From NCBI GenBank assembly GCA_947489585.1, contig CANLEE010000008.1, positions 62,001 through 126,000 of the forward strand: a DNA stretch of 64,000 nt, read 5' to 3'. This DNA comes from an uncultured Psychroserpens sp. GTDB taxonomy: Bacteria; Bacteroidota; Bacteroidia; Flavobacteriales; Flavobacteriaceae. A program made the position numbers and the translations under genes. The notes beneath the pieces were generated by a model, which worked only from the letters and a program-made list of their open reading frames with translations, ran no database searches and was not told the origin of the DNA. Within the stretch, counting starts at the first letter, position 1; every line of letters starts with the position of its first letter. This document shows, piece by piece, positions 24,932 to 33,823 of this stretch.

Positions 24932-25507
24932 ATGGAAAGAAATAACTTATATCCCATATTTTTAAAAATGCATGAGTTACAAGTACTCATTGTTGGAGGA
25001 GGAAATGTCGCTTTAGAAAAACTGACGTTTTTGTTAAAATCTAGCCCAACAGCAAATGTCACAATGGTAGCACCACTTTTTAGAGACGAAGTAAAAGCAA
25101 TAGCCAAGGCATATGATATCAAAATGTATCATTTGGCTTATGAGGAATCTTTTCTTTGCGATAAAGACTTAGCGATTGTAGCAACCGATAAATTAAACGT
25201 CAATCATCAAGTGTATACTGATGCAAAACGTAGAAATTTATTGGTCAATGTAGCTGATACACCAGAGTTATGTGATTTCTATTTAGGTGGTATTGTTACT
25301 AAAGGTAATGTGAAAATTGCGATTTCTACCAACGGAAAATCACCAACAACAGCTAAACGATTACGACAGTTTTTTGAAGCTGTAATCCCAGAAGATATTA
25401 ATGAGTTAGTTCAAAATCTAAATGCATACAGAAAAACAATAAAAGGAAATTTTGAAGATAAAGTTTCGGCTTTAAACAAAATCACCGAAAATCTAATACA
25501 GAAGTAA
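24932..25507 (+). CDS. Precorrin-2 dehydrogenase / sirohydrochlorin ferrochelatase (CysG N-terminal type)
   Basis: The ATG at 24932 (MERNNLYPIFLKMHELQ) gives 191 residues; an upstream TTG start is not needed. Rossmann motif VLIVGGGNVALEKLTFLL, then DLAIVATDKLNVNHQVYTDAKRRNLLVNVADTPELCDFYLG (given here as consecutive landmarks near 80-120) and ISTNGKSPTTAKRLRQFFE. It oxidises precorrin-2 and inserts iron to make siroheme. It starts 10 bp after cobA. Iron chelation by this single domain follows the Met8/CysG family and is inferred. Confidence 0.9.
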   Translation: MERNNLYPIFLKMHELQVLIVGGGNVALEKLTFLLKSSPTANVTMVAPLFRDEVKAIAKAYDIKMYHLAYEESFLCDKDLAIVATDKLNVNHQVYTDAKRRNLLVNVADTPELCDFYLGGIVTKGNVKIAISTNGKSPTTAKRLRQFFEAVIPEDINELVQNLNAYRKTIKGNFEDKVSALNKITENLIQK

Positions 25508-25508
25508 A

Positions 25509-26558
25509 ATGATACAAACAGATATATTAATCATAGGTGCTGGACCAACAGGTTTATTTACAGTGTTTGAAGCAGGTTTGTTAAAATTAAGATGCCATTT
25601 AATTGATGCTTTGCCACAACCTGGAGGGCAATGTTCAGAATTATACCCAAAGAAACCAATTTATGATATTCCTGGACTGCCCGAAATTTTAGCAGGTGAT
25701 TTAACCAAAAACCTACTAGAACAAGGCAAGCAATTTGAACCAGGTTTTACCTTAGGCGAGCGTGCTGATACCATAGAGAAACAAGAAGATGGTAGTTTTA
25801 TCGTAACCACTAATAAAGGAACTAAACATCAAGCCCCAATTGTTGCTATAGCTGGAGGTTTAGGAAGTTTTGAACCGAGAAAACCTTTAATAGAGAATAT
25901 CAATATCTATGAAGATAAAGGCGTTTCTTATTTTATTAAAGATCCAGAAATATATAGAAACAAGCGGGTTGTGATTTCAGGTGGTGGAGATTCGGCATTA
26001 GATTGGAGTATTTTTTTATCAGATATTGCTTCGGAAGTAACCTTGATTCACAGACGAAACGAATTTAGAGGCGCATTAGATTCCGTAGAAAGAGTACAGG
26101 AATTGAAATTACTTGGAAAGATTAACCTTATCACACCAGCTGAAGTGAAAGGTATTCATGGCAATGGTCATGTAGAAGCATTAACAGTCATAAAAGGAGA
26201 AGAGAACATTCATTTAGAAACTGATTATTTTATTCCATTGTTTGGATTGTCTCCTAAGCTTGGCCCTATTGGAAATTGGGGATTTGAGATAGAAAAGAAT
26301 GCTATAAAAGTTGATACCTTAGATTATCAAACCAATATTCCAGGGATTTTTGCTATAGGGGATGTTAATACTTATGAAGGGAAATTAAAACTTATTCTTT
26401 GTGGATTTCATGAAGCGACCTTAATGTGTCAATCAGCTTATAAGATTTTAAATCCGAATAAGAAATTAGTCTTAAAATATACAACAGTAAGCGGTATTAA
26501 TGGATTTGATGGCTCTAGAAAAGAAGCGCCAAAAGCTGTTGTAAAAGCTATAGTATAG
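25509..26558 (+). CDS. Ferredoxin-NADP reductase (thioredoxin-reductase-like)
   Basis: A protein of 349 residues with two Rossmann motifs: DILIIGAGPTGLFTVFEAG (FAD, N-terminal) and RVVISGGGDSALDWSIFLS (NADPH, about 157). LPQPGGQCSELYPKKPIYDIPG follows the FAD site, and there is no CxxC, as in YumC-type ferredoxin-NADP reductases. The C-terminal IPGIFAIGDVNTYEGKLKLI closes the FAD site. It is followed with a 1-bp overlap by a 2Fe-2S ferredoxin, so the pair probably carries electrons from NADPH to the sulfite reductase. Confidence 0.92.
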   Translation: MIQTDILIIGAGPTGLFTVFEAGLLKLRCHLIDALPQPGGQCSELYPKKPIYDIPGLPEILAGDLTKNLLEQGKQFEPGFTLGERADTIEKQEDGSFIVTTNKGTKHQAPIVAIAGGLGSFEPRKPLIENINIYEDKGVSYFIKDPEIYRNKRVVISGGGDSALDWSIFLSDIASEVTLIHRRNEFRGALDSVERVQELKLLGKINLITPAEVKGIHGNGHVEALTVIKGEENIHLETDYFIPLFGLSPKLGPIGNWGFEIEKNAIKVDTLDYQTNIPGIFAIGDVNTYEGKLKLILCGFHEATLMCQSAYKILNPNKKLVLKYTTVSGINGFDGSRKEAPKAVVKAIV

Positions 26559-26878
26559 TGATTGATGTTAATATAATTATAAAAGATAGGGATGGTGTAA
26601 TTCATGAGGTAGTTGCTCCGACAGATATGGCAATGAATTTAATGGAAGTTTGTAAATTACATGAACTTCCTATAGAAGGTACTTGTGGAGGAATGGCTAT
26701 GTGCGCATCCTGCCAATGTTATGTGCTGTCTGATCATAGTTTACCTGAAATGCAAGATGAAGAAGAAGCGATGCTTTCTGAAGCTTTTTATGTTAAGGAA
26801 CGTAGTAGATTAGGATGTCAAATACCAATTACAAAAGAATTACATAACTTAGAAATTGAATTAGCACCAGAATCTTAA
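26558..26878 (+). CDS. 2Fe-2S ferredoxin
   Basis: A protein of 106 residues starting with GTG at 26558, overlapping the preceding stop by one base (TAGTG); the next in-frame ATG is too far in. Cluster cysteines are C43, C49 and C52 (GTCGGMAMCASC) with C87 (LGCQIPI), the adrenodoxin-like spacing. It is the likely electron carrier between the NADPH reductase just upstream and the sulfite reductase. Confidence 0.92.
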   Translation: MIDVNIIIKDRDGVIHEVVAPTDMAMNLMEVCKLHELPIEGTCGGMAMCASCQCYVLSDHSLPEMQDEEEAMLSEAFYVKERSRLGCQIPITKELHNLEIELAPES

Positions 26879-26887
26879 ATTGATTAT

Positions 26888-27646
26888 ATGAAAACTGATG
26901 TACAAAGAAATCATTATCTCAAGAATTACAATATTGCTTTAAAAGATACTGTAGAAATTTTTACTAAAAGTTTGTTTTATAGCTTGTTTGATACGCAATT
27001 AATGACTAAAAATTATGAATTATTAAAGCATAGTTTTTTAGAAATCACACAAGATTTAAACATAAAAAATACTGAAACATTATGGACTGATTTTGAATCA
27101 ACTTTCGAAACGATAAAATATAAACTAAGTTTAGATGCCCTAGCCATTGAAGATAATGATCCAGCAGCAAAGAGTTTAAAAGAAGTCTACTTAGCTTATC
27201 CTGGTTTTCATGCTATTGCAGTACACCGTTTAAGTCATGAGCTTTATAAGTTTAAGGTGCCTATATTACCTAGAATGATGAACGAATATGTACATGGAAT
27301 AACAGGTGTCGATATTCATCCTGGTGCGACAATTGGGGATTCGTTTTTTATAGATCATGCTACTGGTATTGTGATTGGAGAGACCACAATTATTAAAAAT
27401 AATGTAAAAATTTATCAAGGTGTGACTTTGGGAGGAATTCAAGTTAAAAAGAGCTTATCGCATACAAAAAGACACCCTACTATTGAAGATAATGTGACCA
27501 TTTATGCAAATGCAACCATTTTAGGAGGCGATGTGATAATAGGAGCTAATACGATTATTGGAGCTAATGTTTGTGTAACGAATTCAATACCAAAAAACTC
27601 AGTATTAACCTATCAAAAAGAATATAAATTAAGTGAGCGCAAATAG
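26888..27646 (+). CDS. cysE: Serine O-acetyltransferase
   Basis: A protein of 252 residues, EpsC/CysE-like. A helical N-terminal half (AAKSLKEVYLAYPGFHAIAVHRLSHELYK, landmarks at about 95-125) is followed by left-handed hexapeptide repeats: GVDIHPGATIGDSFFIDHATGIVIGE, with catalytic His residues, GVTLGG, and RHPTIEDNVTIYANATILGG. It makes O-acetylserine for the cysteine synthase gene that overlaps its end by 14 bp. Confidence 0.93.
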   Translation: MKTDVQRNHYLKNYNIALKDTVEIFTKSLFYSLFDTQLMTKNYELLKHSFLEITQDLNIKNTETLWTDFESTFETIKYKLSLDALAIEDNDPAAKSLKEVYLAYPGFHAIAVHRLSHELYKFKVPILPRMMNEYVHGITGVDIHPGATIGDSFFIDHATGIVIGETTIIKNNVKIYQGVTLGGIQVKKSLSHTKRHPTIEDNVTIYANATILGGDVIIGANTIIGANVCVTNSIPKNSVLTYQKEYKLSERK

Positions 27647-28538
27647 TCAAATAAAAGGGCAACAAATTACAGCCCAAATAGGCAATACTCCATTGGTCGA
27701 GGCTAAAAATATCATTTCTAAAGAAGGTGTTCGTCTTTTTTTGAAACTCGAAGGGAATAATCCAGGAGGAAGTGTTAAAGATCGTCCTGCATTTAATATG
27801 ATTAATGAAGCACTAATTAGAGGTGATATTCGTAAAGGAGACACTCTAGTTGAAGCCACAAGTGGTAACACAGGTATTGCTTTAGCTTTTATTGCTAAAC
27901 TTTTAGGATTACATATGGTGTTGATTATGCCAGAACATTCAACCGAAGAACGCATCAAGACTATGCGTGCTTATGGAGCAGAAGTTATTTTGACGCCATC
28001 AGAAATTGGTATTGAAGGATCTAGAGATATCGCTTTTAAATTAAGAGATGAAAAAGGATATACCTTACTTAACCAATTTGAAAATGATGATAATTGGAAA
28101 GCACATTATAAAACTACTGGGCCAGAGATTTGGAAAGATACGCTTGGAGAAATCACACATTTCGTTTCAGCCATGGGTACGACAGGAACTATTACTGGAG
28201 TTTCAAGTTATTTAAAAGAACAAAACCCAAATATTACGATAGTGGGAGCGCAACCTACTGATGGTTCTAGAATACCTGGTATCCGAAAATGGTCACCTGC
28301 ATATGTGCCAGGGATTTTTAATAGATCAAACGTTGATAAAATTATTGAAGTTAGTCAAAATGAAGCTAAATTAATGACAAAACGTTTAGCTAAAGAAGAA
28401 GGTGTTTTTGCAGGAATGAGTAGTGGTGGTGCCATAGCTTCTGCATTGAAACTAATTGAAACAATCGATGAAGGCATTATTGTTGCCATCATTTGCGATA
28501 GAGGAGATCGCTATTTGTCTTCGGAGCTTTTCGAATGA
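27633..28538 (+). CDS. cysM: Cysteine synthase (CysM type)
   Basis: A protein of 301 residues starting at GTG 27633, overlapping the serine acetyltransferase gene by 14 bp; no ATG occurs before the conserved IGNTPLVEAKN. PLP lysine in GGSVKDRPAFNM (about 46), phosphate-binding ATSGNTGIALA, GTTGTITGVSSYL, and GIRKWSPAYVPGIF (the CysM-like segment). It joins O-acetylserine with sulfide (or thiosulfate) to give cysteine. It ends the sulfite/cysteine operon. Confidence 0.94.
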   Translation: MSANSQIKGQQITAQIGNTPLVEAKNIISKEGVRLFLKLEGNNPGGSVKDRPAFNMINEALIRGDIRKGDTLVEATSGNTGIALAFIAKLLGLHMVLIMPEHSTEERIKTMRAYGAEVILTPSEIGIEGSRDIAFKLRDEKGYTLLNQFENDDNWKAHYKTTGPEIWKDTLGEITHFVSAMGTTGTITGVSSYLKEQNPNITIVGAQPTDGSRIPGIRKWSPAYVPGIFNRSNVDKIIEVSQNEAKLMTKRLAKEEGVFAGMSSGGAIASALKLIETIDEGIIVAIICDRGDRYLSSELFE

Positions 28539-28610
28539 AATTTTTTCTTTTTTAAGTATGATATGAAAAAATAATTGTGTTACTTTGTCTTGTTCATTAA
28601 TGTATTGAAT

Positions 28611-28755
28611 TGTTATCATGAAAGGCAGAGGGAGTAGACCCATTGAAGCCTTAGCAACCCTTTATTTTAAAGAAGGTGCTAAATTCTACCTTTATTCTGG
28701 TTAATTCAGAATTTTAGGACAGATAAAACAAAATCTAAGTAAACTCTCTTACTTT
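28611..28755 (+). promoter_or_regulatory. SAM-I riboswitch (S-box) of metH, with downstream hairpin
   Basis: P1 includes TTATC (28613-28617) with GATAA (28722-28726). Core segments AAAGGCAGAGGGA, GAAGCCTTAGCAACCC (28645-28660) and GAAGGTGCTAAATTCTACC match the SAM-I aptamer and the copy before metY almost word for word. A short hairpin AAGTAA/TTACTT (28737-28742 with 28749-28754, 6-base loop) follows, in the same place as the terminator in the metY leader, but without a good T tract. Confidence 0.9.
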
Positions 28756-28784
28756 CCTGATGACATTTTATATAAAATTTTAAG

Positions 28785-29786
28785 ATGTCAAATATTTCAC
28801 AAACTTTAGAAAAACGAATATTAGTACTCGATGGCGCCATGGGCACTATGCTACAACGCTATGAATTTTCAGAAGAAGATTTTAGAGGCGAACGTTTCAA
28901 AGATTATCCAACATCATTAAAAGGAAATAACGATTTATTATCCTTAACACAGCCTCAGGCTATTGCAGATATTCATAAACTCTATTTTGAAGCAGGCGCA
29001 GATATTGTAGAAACCAATACGTTCTCTGGGACTACCATTGCAATGGCAGATTACAATATGGAAGATTTGGTCTACGAACTAAATTATGAATCGGCTAGAA
29101 TTGCTAAAAAAGTGGCTATTGAGTTTACAAATAAAACTCCTGAAAAACCTCGCTTTGTAGCCGGAAGTATTGGACCAACAAACAAGACGGCTAGCATGTC
29201 TCCAGATGTCAATAAACCTGAGTATAGAGCAATAACATTTGAAGAACTTCGTATCGCTTACAAACTTCAAGTTGAAGCTTTAATTGATGGTGGTGTAGAC
29301 CTGCTTTTAGTTGAAACTATTTTTGATACGCTTAATGCGAAAGCGGCTTTGTTTGCTATTGAAGAAGTTAAAGAAGATCGTCAAATAGAAATTCCTATTA
29401 TGGTCTCTGGAACCATAACAGATGCTTCGGGACGCACTTTATCTGGTCAAACAGTTGAAGCGTTTTTGACTTCTATCTCTCATATACCTTTATTAAGTGT
29501 TGGATTTAACTGTGCTTTAGGTGCAGAGCAACTCAAACCGTATTTACAACGCTTATCCAACGAAACAGAATTCTATACGTCTGCGCACCCAAATGCGGGT
29601 TTGCCTAATGCTTTTGGTGAATATGATCAATCTGCTCAGCAAATGCAAATACTAATAGAAGATTACCTTCAAGACGGATTAATAAATATTATTGGAGGTT
29701 GTTGCGGAACAAATCCAGAACATATCAAAGCTATTGCAGATGTAGCCCAAAATTACCAACCAAGACAAACTAAAGTCGTTTTATAA
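28785..29786 (+). CDS. metH: Homocysteine S-methyltransferase module of methionine synthase (split MetH)
   Basis: A protein of 333 residues equal to the N-terminal module of B12-dependent methionine synthase. Signatures: [45 protein letters not shown], a zinc ligand in [12 protein letters not shown] (about 246) and the final pair in [13 protein letters not shown]. It binds homocysteine through zinc. The cobalamin, folate and activation domains are on the next gene, which overlaps by one base (TAATG). Both halves are intact, so this is a split enzyme and not a broken gene. Confidence 0.95.
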   Translation: MSNISQTLEKRILVLDGAMGTMLQRYEFSEEDFRGERFKDYPTSLKGNNDLLSLTQPQAIADIHKLYFEAGADIVETNTFSGTTIAMADYNMEDLVYELNYESARIAKKVAIEFTNKTPEKPRFVAGSIGPTNKTASMSPDVNKPEYRAITFEELRIAYKLQVEALIDGGVDLLLVETIFDTLNAKAALFAIEEVKEDRQIEIPIMVSGTITDASGRTLSGQTVEAFLTSISHIPLLSVGFNCALGAEQLKPYLQRLSNETEFYTSAHPNAGLPNAFGEYDQSAQQMQILIEDYLQDGLINIIGGCCGTNPEHIKAIADVAQNYQPRQTKVVL

Positions 29787-32470
29787 TGGATAGCACTGAC
29801 TGTAAAAAATACCTAACCTTATCAGGCCTCGAACCTTTAGTTGTTACTCCAGAAAGTAATTTTATAAATGTGGGTGAACGTACTAACGTTACCGGTTCTC
29901 GAAAATTTTTAAGACTAATAAAAGAAGAAAAGTATGATGAAGCTCTAAGTGTCGCAAGAGACCAAGTTGAAGGTGGCGCACAAATTCTTGATGTCAATAT
30001 GGACGAAGGGATGCTCGATGGGAAGTATGCAATGGTCAAGTTTTTGAACCTCATAGCTTCTGAACCCGATATTGCACGTATTCCGTTAATGATTGATAGC
30101 TCTAAATGGGAAATCATTGAAGCAGGATTGCAAGTTGCTCAAGGGAAATGTGTTGTGAATTCGATTAGCTTAAAAGAAGGTGAAAATGAATTTATTAGAC
30201 AAGCCAAACTTGTAAAGCGCTATGGAGCAGCCGTAATTGTTATGGCATTTGATGAGGTTGGACAAGCAGATACGTATCAACGTCGTATTGAAATTTGTGA
30301 ACGTTCCTATAAGATACTGGTAAATGTTGTTGGTTTTCCACCTCAAGACATCATTTTTGATCCCAATATTTTTCCTGTAGCTACTGGTATGGATGAGCAT
30401 CGTTTAAATGCTTTAGATTTTTTTAATGCGACCAAATGGATTCGTGAAAACTTACCTTATGCTAATGTTTCAGGAGGTGTGAGTAACGTATCCTTTTCAT
30501 TTAGAGGAAATACAATTGTTAGAGAAGCAATTAATTCTGCATTCTTGTATCACGCCATACAACATGGAATGAATTTAGGAATCGTCAATCCGACCATGTT
30601 GGAAGTTTATGATGAAATTCCAAAGGATTTATTACAACATGTTGAAGATGTGTTATTCAACAGACATGATGATGCAACTGAACGCTTATTAGATTTTGCC
30701 GAAACGCTAAAAGACCAGAAAAAAGATGATGTTACAAAAGTTTTAGAATGGCGAAGCGAACCATTACAGGATAGAATAACCCATAGTCTTGTTAAGGGTA
30801 TCGATGCATTTATTATTGAAGACGTTGAAGAAGCACGATTGGCTTCAAGTAAGCCTATAGAAGTTATTGAAGGCCATTTAATGATTGGAATGAATGTGGT
30901 TGGTGATCTCTTTGGAAGTGGAAAAATGTTTTTACCTCAAGTGGTGAAATCGGCTCGTGTCATGAAAAAAGCGGTGGCTTATTTACAACCTTTTATTGAA
31001 GCCGAAAAAGATGGTAAACAAGAGTTTGCAGGTAAAATTTTAATGGCTACAGTAAAAGGAGATGTACATGATATTGGGAAGAATATAGTGAGTGTGGTTT
31101 TAGGCTGTAACAACTATGAAATTGTTGATTTAGGTGTTATGGTTCCGCCAGAAAGAATTATTGAAGCAGCAATTGATGAGCAAGTTGATGTGATTGGCTT
31201 AAGTGGTTTAATTACGCCTTCATTAGATGAAATGGTATATCTCTCTAAGGCCATGAACAAAGAAAACTTAACAATACCATTAATTATTGGAGGTGCTACA
31301 ACTTCTAAAGCGCATACGTCTGTGAAAATTGCACCAAATTATGACCATACAGTGGTTCATATTAATGATGCTTCGAGAGCAGTGACTGTCGTTGGTAATT
31401 TATTGCAGAAAAATAATAAAGTTTATAAAGCGCAAATTCGTGAAGAGTATGATAAATTTCGCGAGCAGTTTCTAACCAGAGGGAAACGAAAAGAATATAT
31501 TTCTATTGAAGCAGCACGACAACATAAATTTCAAATTGACTGGAATGCTACAAATATTATGAAACCTGAACAATTGGGGGTTCAAATTGTTGATGATTTT
31601 GATATCACAACATTAGAAGCTTATATTGATTGGAGTCCGTTTTTTAGAAGCTGGGATTTACACGGAAAATATCCAAACATTCTAACAGATACACTTGTTG
31701 GTGAACAAGCACAAGACTTATTTAAAGATGCACAAGACTTGTTAAAACGTATTTTTGATGAGAAATTGTTGAAAGCGAAAGCGATTTTTGGGTTATTTCC
31801 AGCAAACACAGTCAATGATGATGATATTGAAGTCTACGATGATGATGGAAATGTAAAAGCTACATTTTTGTCACTACGCCAACAATTGAAAAAAAGAGAA
31901 GGTTTATCAAATATTGCCTTAGCTGATTTTATTGCTCCTAAAGATTCAGGATTCCAAGATTATATGGGAGCATTTTGTGTCACAACAGGTTTTGGTACTC
32001 AAGAATTAGCACAACAATTTGAAGCTGATAATGATGATTATAATTCGATTATGATTAAAGCATTAGCCGATCGACTAGCTGAAGCTTTTGCTGAATATTT
32101 GCATAAAGATGTGAGAACTAAACAATGGGGCTATGCCAAAGAAGAAATCTTAACTAATGACGAATTGATTAAGGAAAGCTATAAAGGTATTCGTCCAGCT
32201 CCTGGATACCCTGCCTGCCCAGATCATTTAGAGAAAACAACGATTTGGAACCTATTAGATGTAGAACAAAATATAGGCGTTAAACTTACTGAAAGCCTTG
32301 CCATGTGGCCAGCAGCAAGTGTAAGCGGTTATTATTTTGGTAATCCCGAAGCAAAATATTTTGGATTAGGAAAAATAACTGAAGATCAATTAAAAGATTA
32401 TGCTAAGCGTCGACATATTAGTGAAGATGAAGCTAGAAAATGGTTAAATCCAAACTTAGCAGAAACTTAA
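29786..32470 (+). CDS. metH: Methionine synthase, folate-, B12- and SAM-binding modules (split MetH)
   Basis: A protein of 894 residues. Pterin-binding domain ([43 protein letters not shown]), cobalamin cap and binding domain with the B12 ligand His in [12 protein letters not shown] at about residue 427, and the C-terminal SAM activation domain with [12 protein letters not shown] at about 810. It transfers a methyl group from methyl-THF through cobalamin to homocysteine bound on the partner protein. Both genes are under the SAM-I riboswitch at 28611. The order of modules matches full-length MetH. Confidence 0.96.
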   Translation: MDSTDCKKYLTLSGLEPLVVTPESNFINVGERTNVTGSRKFLRLIKEEKYDEALSVARDQVEGGAQILDVNMDEGMLDGKYAMVKFLNLIASEPDIARIPLMIDSSKWEIIEAGLQVAQGKCVVNSISLKEGENEFIRQAKLVKRYGAAVIVMAFDEVGQADTYQRRIEICERSYKILVNVVGFPPQDIIFDPNIFPVATGMDEHRLNALDFFNATKWIRENLPYANVSGGVSNVSFSFRGNTIVREAINSAFLYHAIQHGMNLGIVNPTMLEVYDEIPKDLLQHVEDVLFNRHDDATERLLDFAETLKDQKKDDVTKVLEWRSEPLQDRITHSLVKGIDAFIIEDVEEARLASSKPIEVIEGHLMIGMNVVGDLFGSGKMFLPQVVKSARVMKKAVAYLQPFIEAEKDGKQEFAGKILMATVKGDVHDIGKNIVSVVLGCNNYEIVDLGVMVPPERIIEAAIDEQVDVIGLSGLITPSLDEMVYLSKAMNKENLTIPLIIGGATTSKAHTSVKIAPNYDHTVVHINDASRAVTVVGNLLQKNNKVYKAQIREEYDKFREQFLTRGKRKEYISIEAARQHKFQIDWNATNIMKPEQLGVQIVDDFDITTLEAYIDWSPFFRSWDLHGKYPNILTDTLVGEQAQDLFKDAQDLLKRIFDEKLLKAKAIFGLFPANTVNDDDIEVYDDDGNVKATFLSLRQQLKKREGLSNIALADFIAPKDSGFQDYMGAFCVTTGFGTQELAQQFEADNDDYNSIMIKALADRLAEAFAEYLHKDVRTKQWGYAKEEILTNDELIKESYKGIRPAPGYPACPDHLEKTTIWNLLDVEQNIGVKLTESLAMWPAASVSGYYFGNPEAKYFGLGKITEDQLKDYAKRRHISEDEARKWLNPNLAET

Positions 32471-32503
32471 CAATTTCTTAGAATTAGAATACGAGCAAAG
32501 TTG

Positions 32504-32511
32504 TATTCTTG
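32504..32511 (+). promoter_or_regulatory. Weak -7 box (TATTCTTG) before a small ORF
   Basis: TATTCTTG differs from TAnnTTTG at one position and lies 24 bases before the 29-codon ORF at 32535. Confidence 0.25.
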
Positions 32512-32534
32512 CAAAAAAATTGAGCCTTTAAATT

Positions 32535-32624
32535 ATGAAAAAGTATAAGTTAGAATTGAGATTTGTTTTGCAGCTAGTTTTACTTACTGCTGCAGCATTA
32601 GTATTAGCGAGTATTATTAATTAG
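32535..32624 (+). CDS. Candidate 29-residue membrane peptide
   Basis: A short frame from ATG 32535 to TAG: a basic start (MKKYKLELRF) and a hydrophobic helix VLQLVLLTAAALVLASII. This is the layout of a single-pass small membrane protein. It has a weak upstream -7 box. I do not recognise it. Against it: it is short, in a repeat-bearing intergenic region of about 325 bp between metH and metF. Confidence 0.35.
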   Translation: MKKYKLELRFVLQLVLLTAAALVLASIIN

Positions 32625-32695
32625 CTATTCGCATTAGCGATTACTCATCCATATTATTCTGGAAGAAATCGTGATTGCTTCGCAGTTGAACAATT

Positions 32696-32749
32696 TGTTT
32701 GAGCTCCTCGAAGAGAGCGAGAAGTGAAAACGCGACCTTTAGGTAACGC
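32696..32749 (-). repeat. Dispersed intergenic repeat, copy B (inverted)
   Basis: Read on the minus strand it begins GCGTTACCTAAAGGTCG and continues through CTCGCTCTCTTCGAGGAGCT, matching copy A at 5111 over most of its first 55 bases. The far end, toward 32640, is degenerate. A run of A residues separates it from metF. Confidence 0.65.
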
Positions 32750-32796
32750 AAAAAAAAAAGTTGAATAAAAGAGATACCCACGTTGTGGACATGCTT

Positions 32797-33753
32797 ATGA
32801 AAATAACCGAACACATAAAAAAAGCCAACGGAAAAACCTTGTTTTCGTTTGAAATAATTCCACCTAAAAAGGGAAATAGCATTCAGGAGTTGTACAATAA
32901 TATTGAACCCTTAATGCAATTCAAGCCACCTTTTGTAGATGTAACCACCTCTAGAGAACAGTATGTTTATATAGACAAAGGCAATGGCTTATTGGATAGA
33001 AAAATTACAAGAATGCGTCCTGGAACTGTTGGAATTTGTGCCGCAATTAAGCATAAATATGACGTTGATACAGTACCTCATGTGTTATGTGGCGGTTTTT
33101 CAAAAGAGGAAACGGAATATTTGTTGGTTGATTGTCATTATTTAGGAATAGATAATGTTATGGCATTACGAGGTGATGCTATGAGCCATCAAAAGTATTT
33201 TGAAGCGACTAATGGTGGTCATCAATATGCAAAACAATTGGTTGAGCAAATTCAAAATTTAAATTGCGGAAAATATTTGCATGATGTGCTTGAAGCTGAC
33301 GACAAATCAGATTTTTGTATCGGTGTTGCAGGTTACCCCGAAAAGCATATTGAAGCCCCTTCTTTGAGCTCTGATTTAAAACGATTAAAAGAAAAAGTTG
33401 ATGCAGGCGCAGATTATGTCGTAACACAAATGTTTTTTGATAACGCTAAATATTTTGAGTTTGTAAAAGCGGCAAGAGCTGGTGGTATTACTGTGCCTAT
33501 CATTCCAGGCATAAAACCAATAGCAGTAAAGCGTCATTTACAACTATTGCCTCAAGTATTTAAGATTGATTTGCCAGAAGACTTGATAGCTGAAGTAGAA
33601 AAATGTGATACCAATAAAAAGGTGAGACAAGTAGGTGTTGAATGGGCTGTACAACAATCTAAAGAGTTAATGGCTGCTGGTGTCCCTGTTTTGCACTATT
33701 ATTCTATGGGAAAGAGTGATAATGTAGAATCTATTGCTTCGCAGGTGTTTTGA
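32797..33753 (+). CDS. metF: 5,10-Methylenetetrahydrofolate reductase
   Basis: The ATG at 32797 (MKITEHIKKANGKTLFSFEI) gives 318 residues; another ATG at 32791 and a TTG at 32761 are possible but less typical. Signatures: SFEIIPPKKGNSIQELY (catalytic Glu), FVDVTTSR, DNVMALRGD (FAD loop), VAGYPEKH and DYVVTQMFFDNAKYFEFV. It reduces methylene-THF to methyl-THF for MetH. It follows metH after an intergenic stretch with a repeat copy and a small ORF. No separate riboswitch is visible. Confidence 0.95.
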   Translation: MKITEHIKKANGKTLFSFEIIPPKKGNSIQELYNNIEPLMQFKPPFVDVTTSREQYVYIDKGNGLLDRKITRMRPGTVGICAAIKHKYDVDTVPHVLCGGFSKEETEYLLVDCHYLGIDNVMALRGDAMSHQKYFEATNGGHQYAKQLVEQIQNLNCGKYLHDVLEADDKSDFCIGVAGYPEKHIEAPSLSSDLKRLKEKVDAGADYVVTQMFFDNAKYFEFVKAARAGGITVPIIPGIKPIAVKRHLQLLPQVFKIDLPEDLIAEVEKCDTNKKVRQVGVEWAVQQSKELMAAGVPVLHYYSMGKSDNVESIASQVF

Positions 33754-33798
33754 TTGTAGTATTTCTATTGTTTTAAAGTAGAAATAGTATTATTCTAT

Positions 33799-33806
33799 TA
33801 TTTTTG
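33799..33806 (+). promoter_or_regulatory. -7 promoter box (TATTTTTG) of the acyloxyacyl hydrolase gene
   Basis: TATTTTTG fits TAnnTTTG, 18 bases before the start codon at 33824. No matching TTG box lies at the usual distance. Confidence 0.5.
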
Positions 33807-33823
33807 CCGCATAACTAAATTTA

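Noticed and set aside
28737..28755. Full intrinsic terminator after the metH riboswitch
   Set aside because: Only six weak pairs and no proper T tract; recorded as a hairpin only.
28785..32470. Frameshifted metH pseudogene
   Set aside because: The break falls exactly between known modules and each half is complete, as in other Bacteroidota.
33761..33790. Dyad TATTTCTA...TAGAAATA after metF as terminator
   Set aside because: Purely A/T-rich stem with an 11-base loop and no clean T tract.
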